A DNA stretch of 12,872 nt, taken from contig WELB01000032.1 in assembly GCA_009602725.1 (NCBI GenBank), forward strand, positions 871,660-884,531, given 5' to 3'. Position numbers and translations under genes: made by a program. The notes under the pieces are model-generated. The model ran no database searches. It saw only the letters and a program-made list of their open reading frames with translations, and was not told the DNA's origin. This document shows positions 12,829-12,872 of this stretch, in pieces; the first letter of the stretch is position 1, and the number at the start of each line of letters is the position of its first letter. The stretch comes from Spirogloea muscicola (taxonomy: Eukaryota > Streptophyta > Zygnematophyceae > Spirogloeales > Spirogloeaceae).

Positions 12829-12872
<44 letters not shown>
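12781..12872 (+). CDS. N-terminus of an unrecognised protein, transit-peptide-like start then polyproline
   Basis: The ATG in the context GCCGCCATGG, which is an ideal eukaryotic start, opens a frame of 30 codons to the window edge. Residues 1-16 (MAASASASARLRLLLS) are rich in Ala, Ser, Arg and Leu without acidic residues, as in chloroplast or mitochondrial targeting peptides. From residue 17 all visible codons are Pro (CCG). The GC-rich upstream region with a G-box supports a gene start. Too little is seen to say what the protein does; the frame after the repeat is unknown. Confidence 0.5.
12829..12872 (+). repeat. (CCG)n microsatellite, at least 14 units, cut by window end
   Basis: An uninterrupted CCG repeat runs to the last base, coding for polyproline if the gene call is right. 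Such runs are unstable in length and often break assemblies. Confidence 0.95.

Overview
This is nuclear DNA of a eukaryote, most likely a green alga. The evidence is a complete gene of many short exons with compact GT-AG introns (113 to 360 bp), strongly GC-rich gene starts, a TGTAA-type poly(A) signal candidate, and fragments of a retroelement whose C-terminal tail I recognise from algal genomes. The species cannot be named from the sequence, and nothing looks bacterial or viral.

Layout. (1) Bases 1-476, minus strand: the 5' end of a gene for an unrecognised Ala/Gly-rich protein that runs out of the window, with a GC-rich upstream region to about 720. (2) Bases 720-1973: no supportable gene. 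GC-rich DNA gives way near 1190 to AT-richer DNA that holds one copy of a dispersed hairpin repeat and the 3' flank of the next gene. (3) Bases 1974-8126, minus strand: the one complete gene of the window, a zinc transporter of the ZnT5 / MTP12 / Msc2 type (cation diffusion facilitator). I could resolve 19 exons with matching phases, giving 788 residues: an N-terminal multi-helix extension, six CDF helices with both HxxxD zinc sites, a 130-residue His-rich cytosolic loop and the cytosolic C-terminal domain. (4) Bases 8127-8400: its GC-rich leader or promoter. (5) Bases 8400-10850: a nest of retroelement debris. Three decayed copies of the same C-terminal coding tail are present, two of them head to head, with many copies of a 3'-end repeat carrying a GGCTG..CAGCC hairpin. 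(6) Bases 10850-12430: mostly unassigned. It holds two plus-strand coding-like stretches of unknown identity and further hairpin repeats, one pair forming a foldback. (7) Bases 12430-12872: a GC-rich promoter with a palindromic G-box, then the first 30 codons of a plus-strand gene with a transit-peptide-like start and a (CCG)n polyproline run cut by the window end.

The three genes show no functional link; they are ordinary neighbours. The point of most interest beyond the zinc transporter is the short hairpin repeat family. It matches the 3' untranslated part of the local retroelement and occurs around the window as short fragments, as expected of 5'-truncated LINE ends or of SINE-like passengers. 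I found no clear new defence or mobile system.
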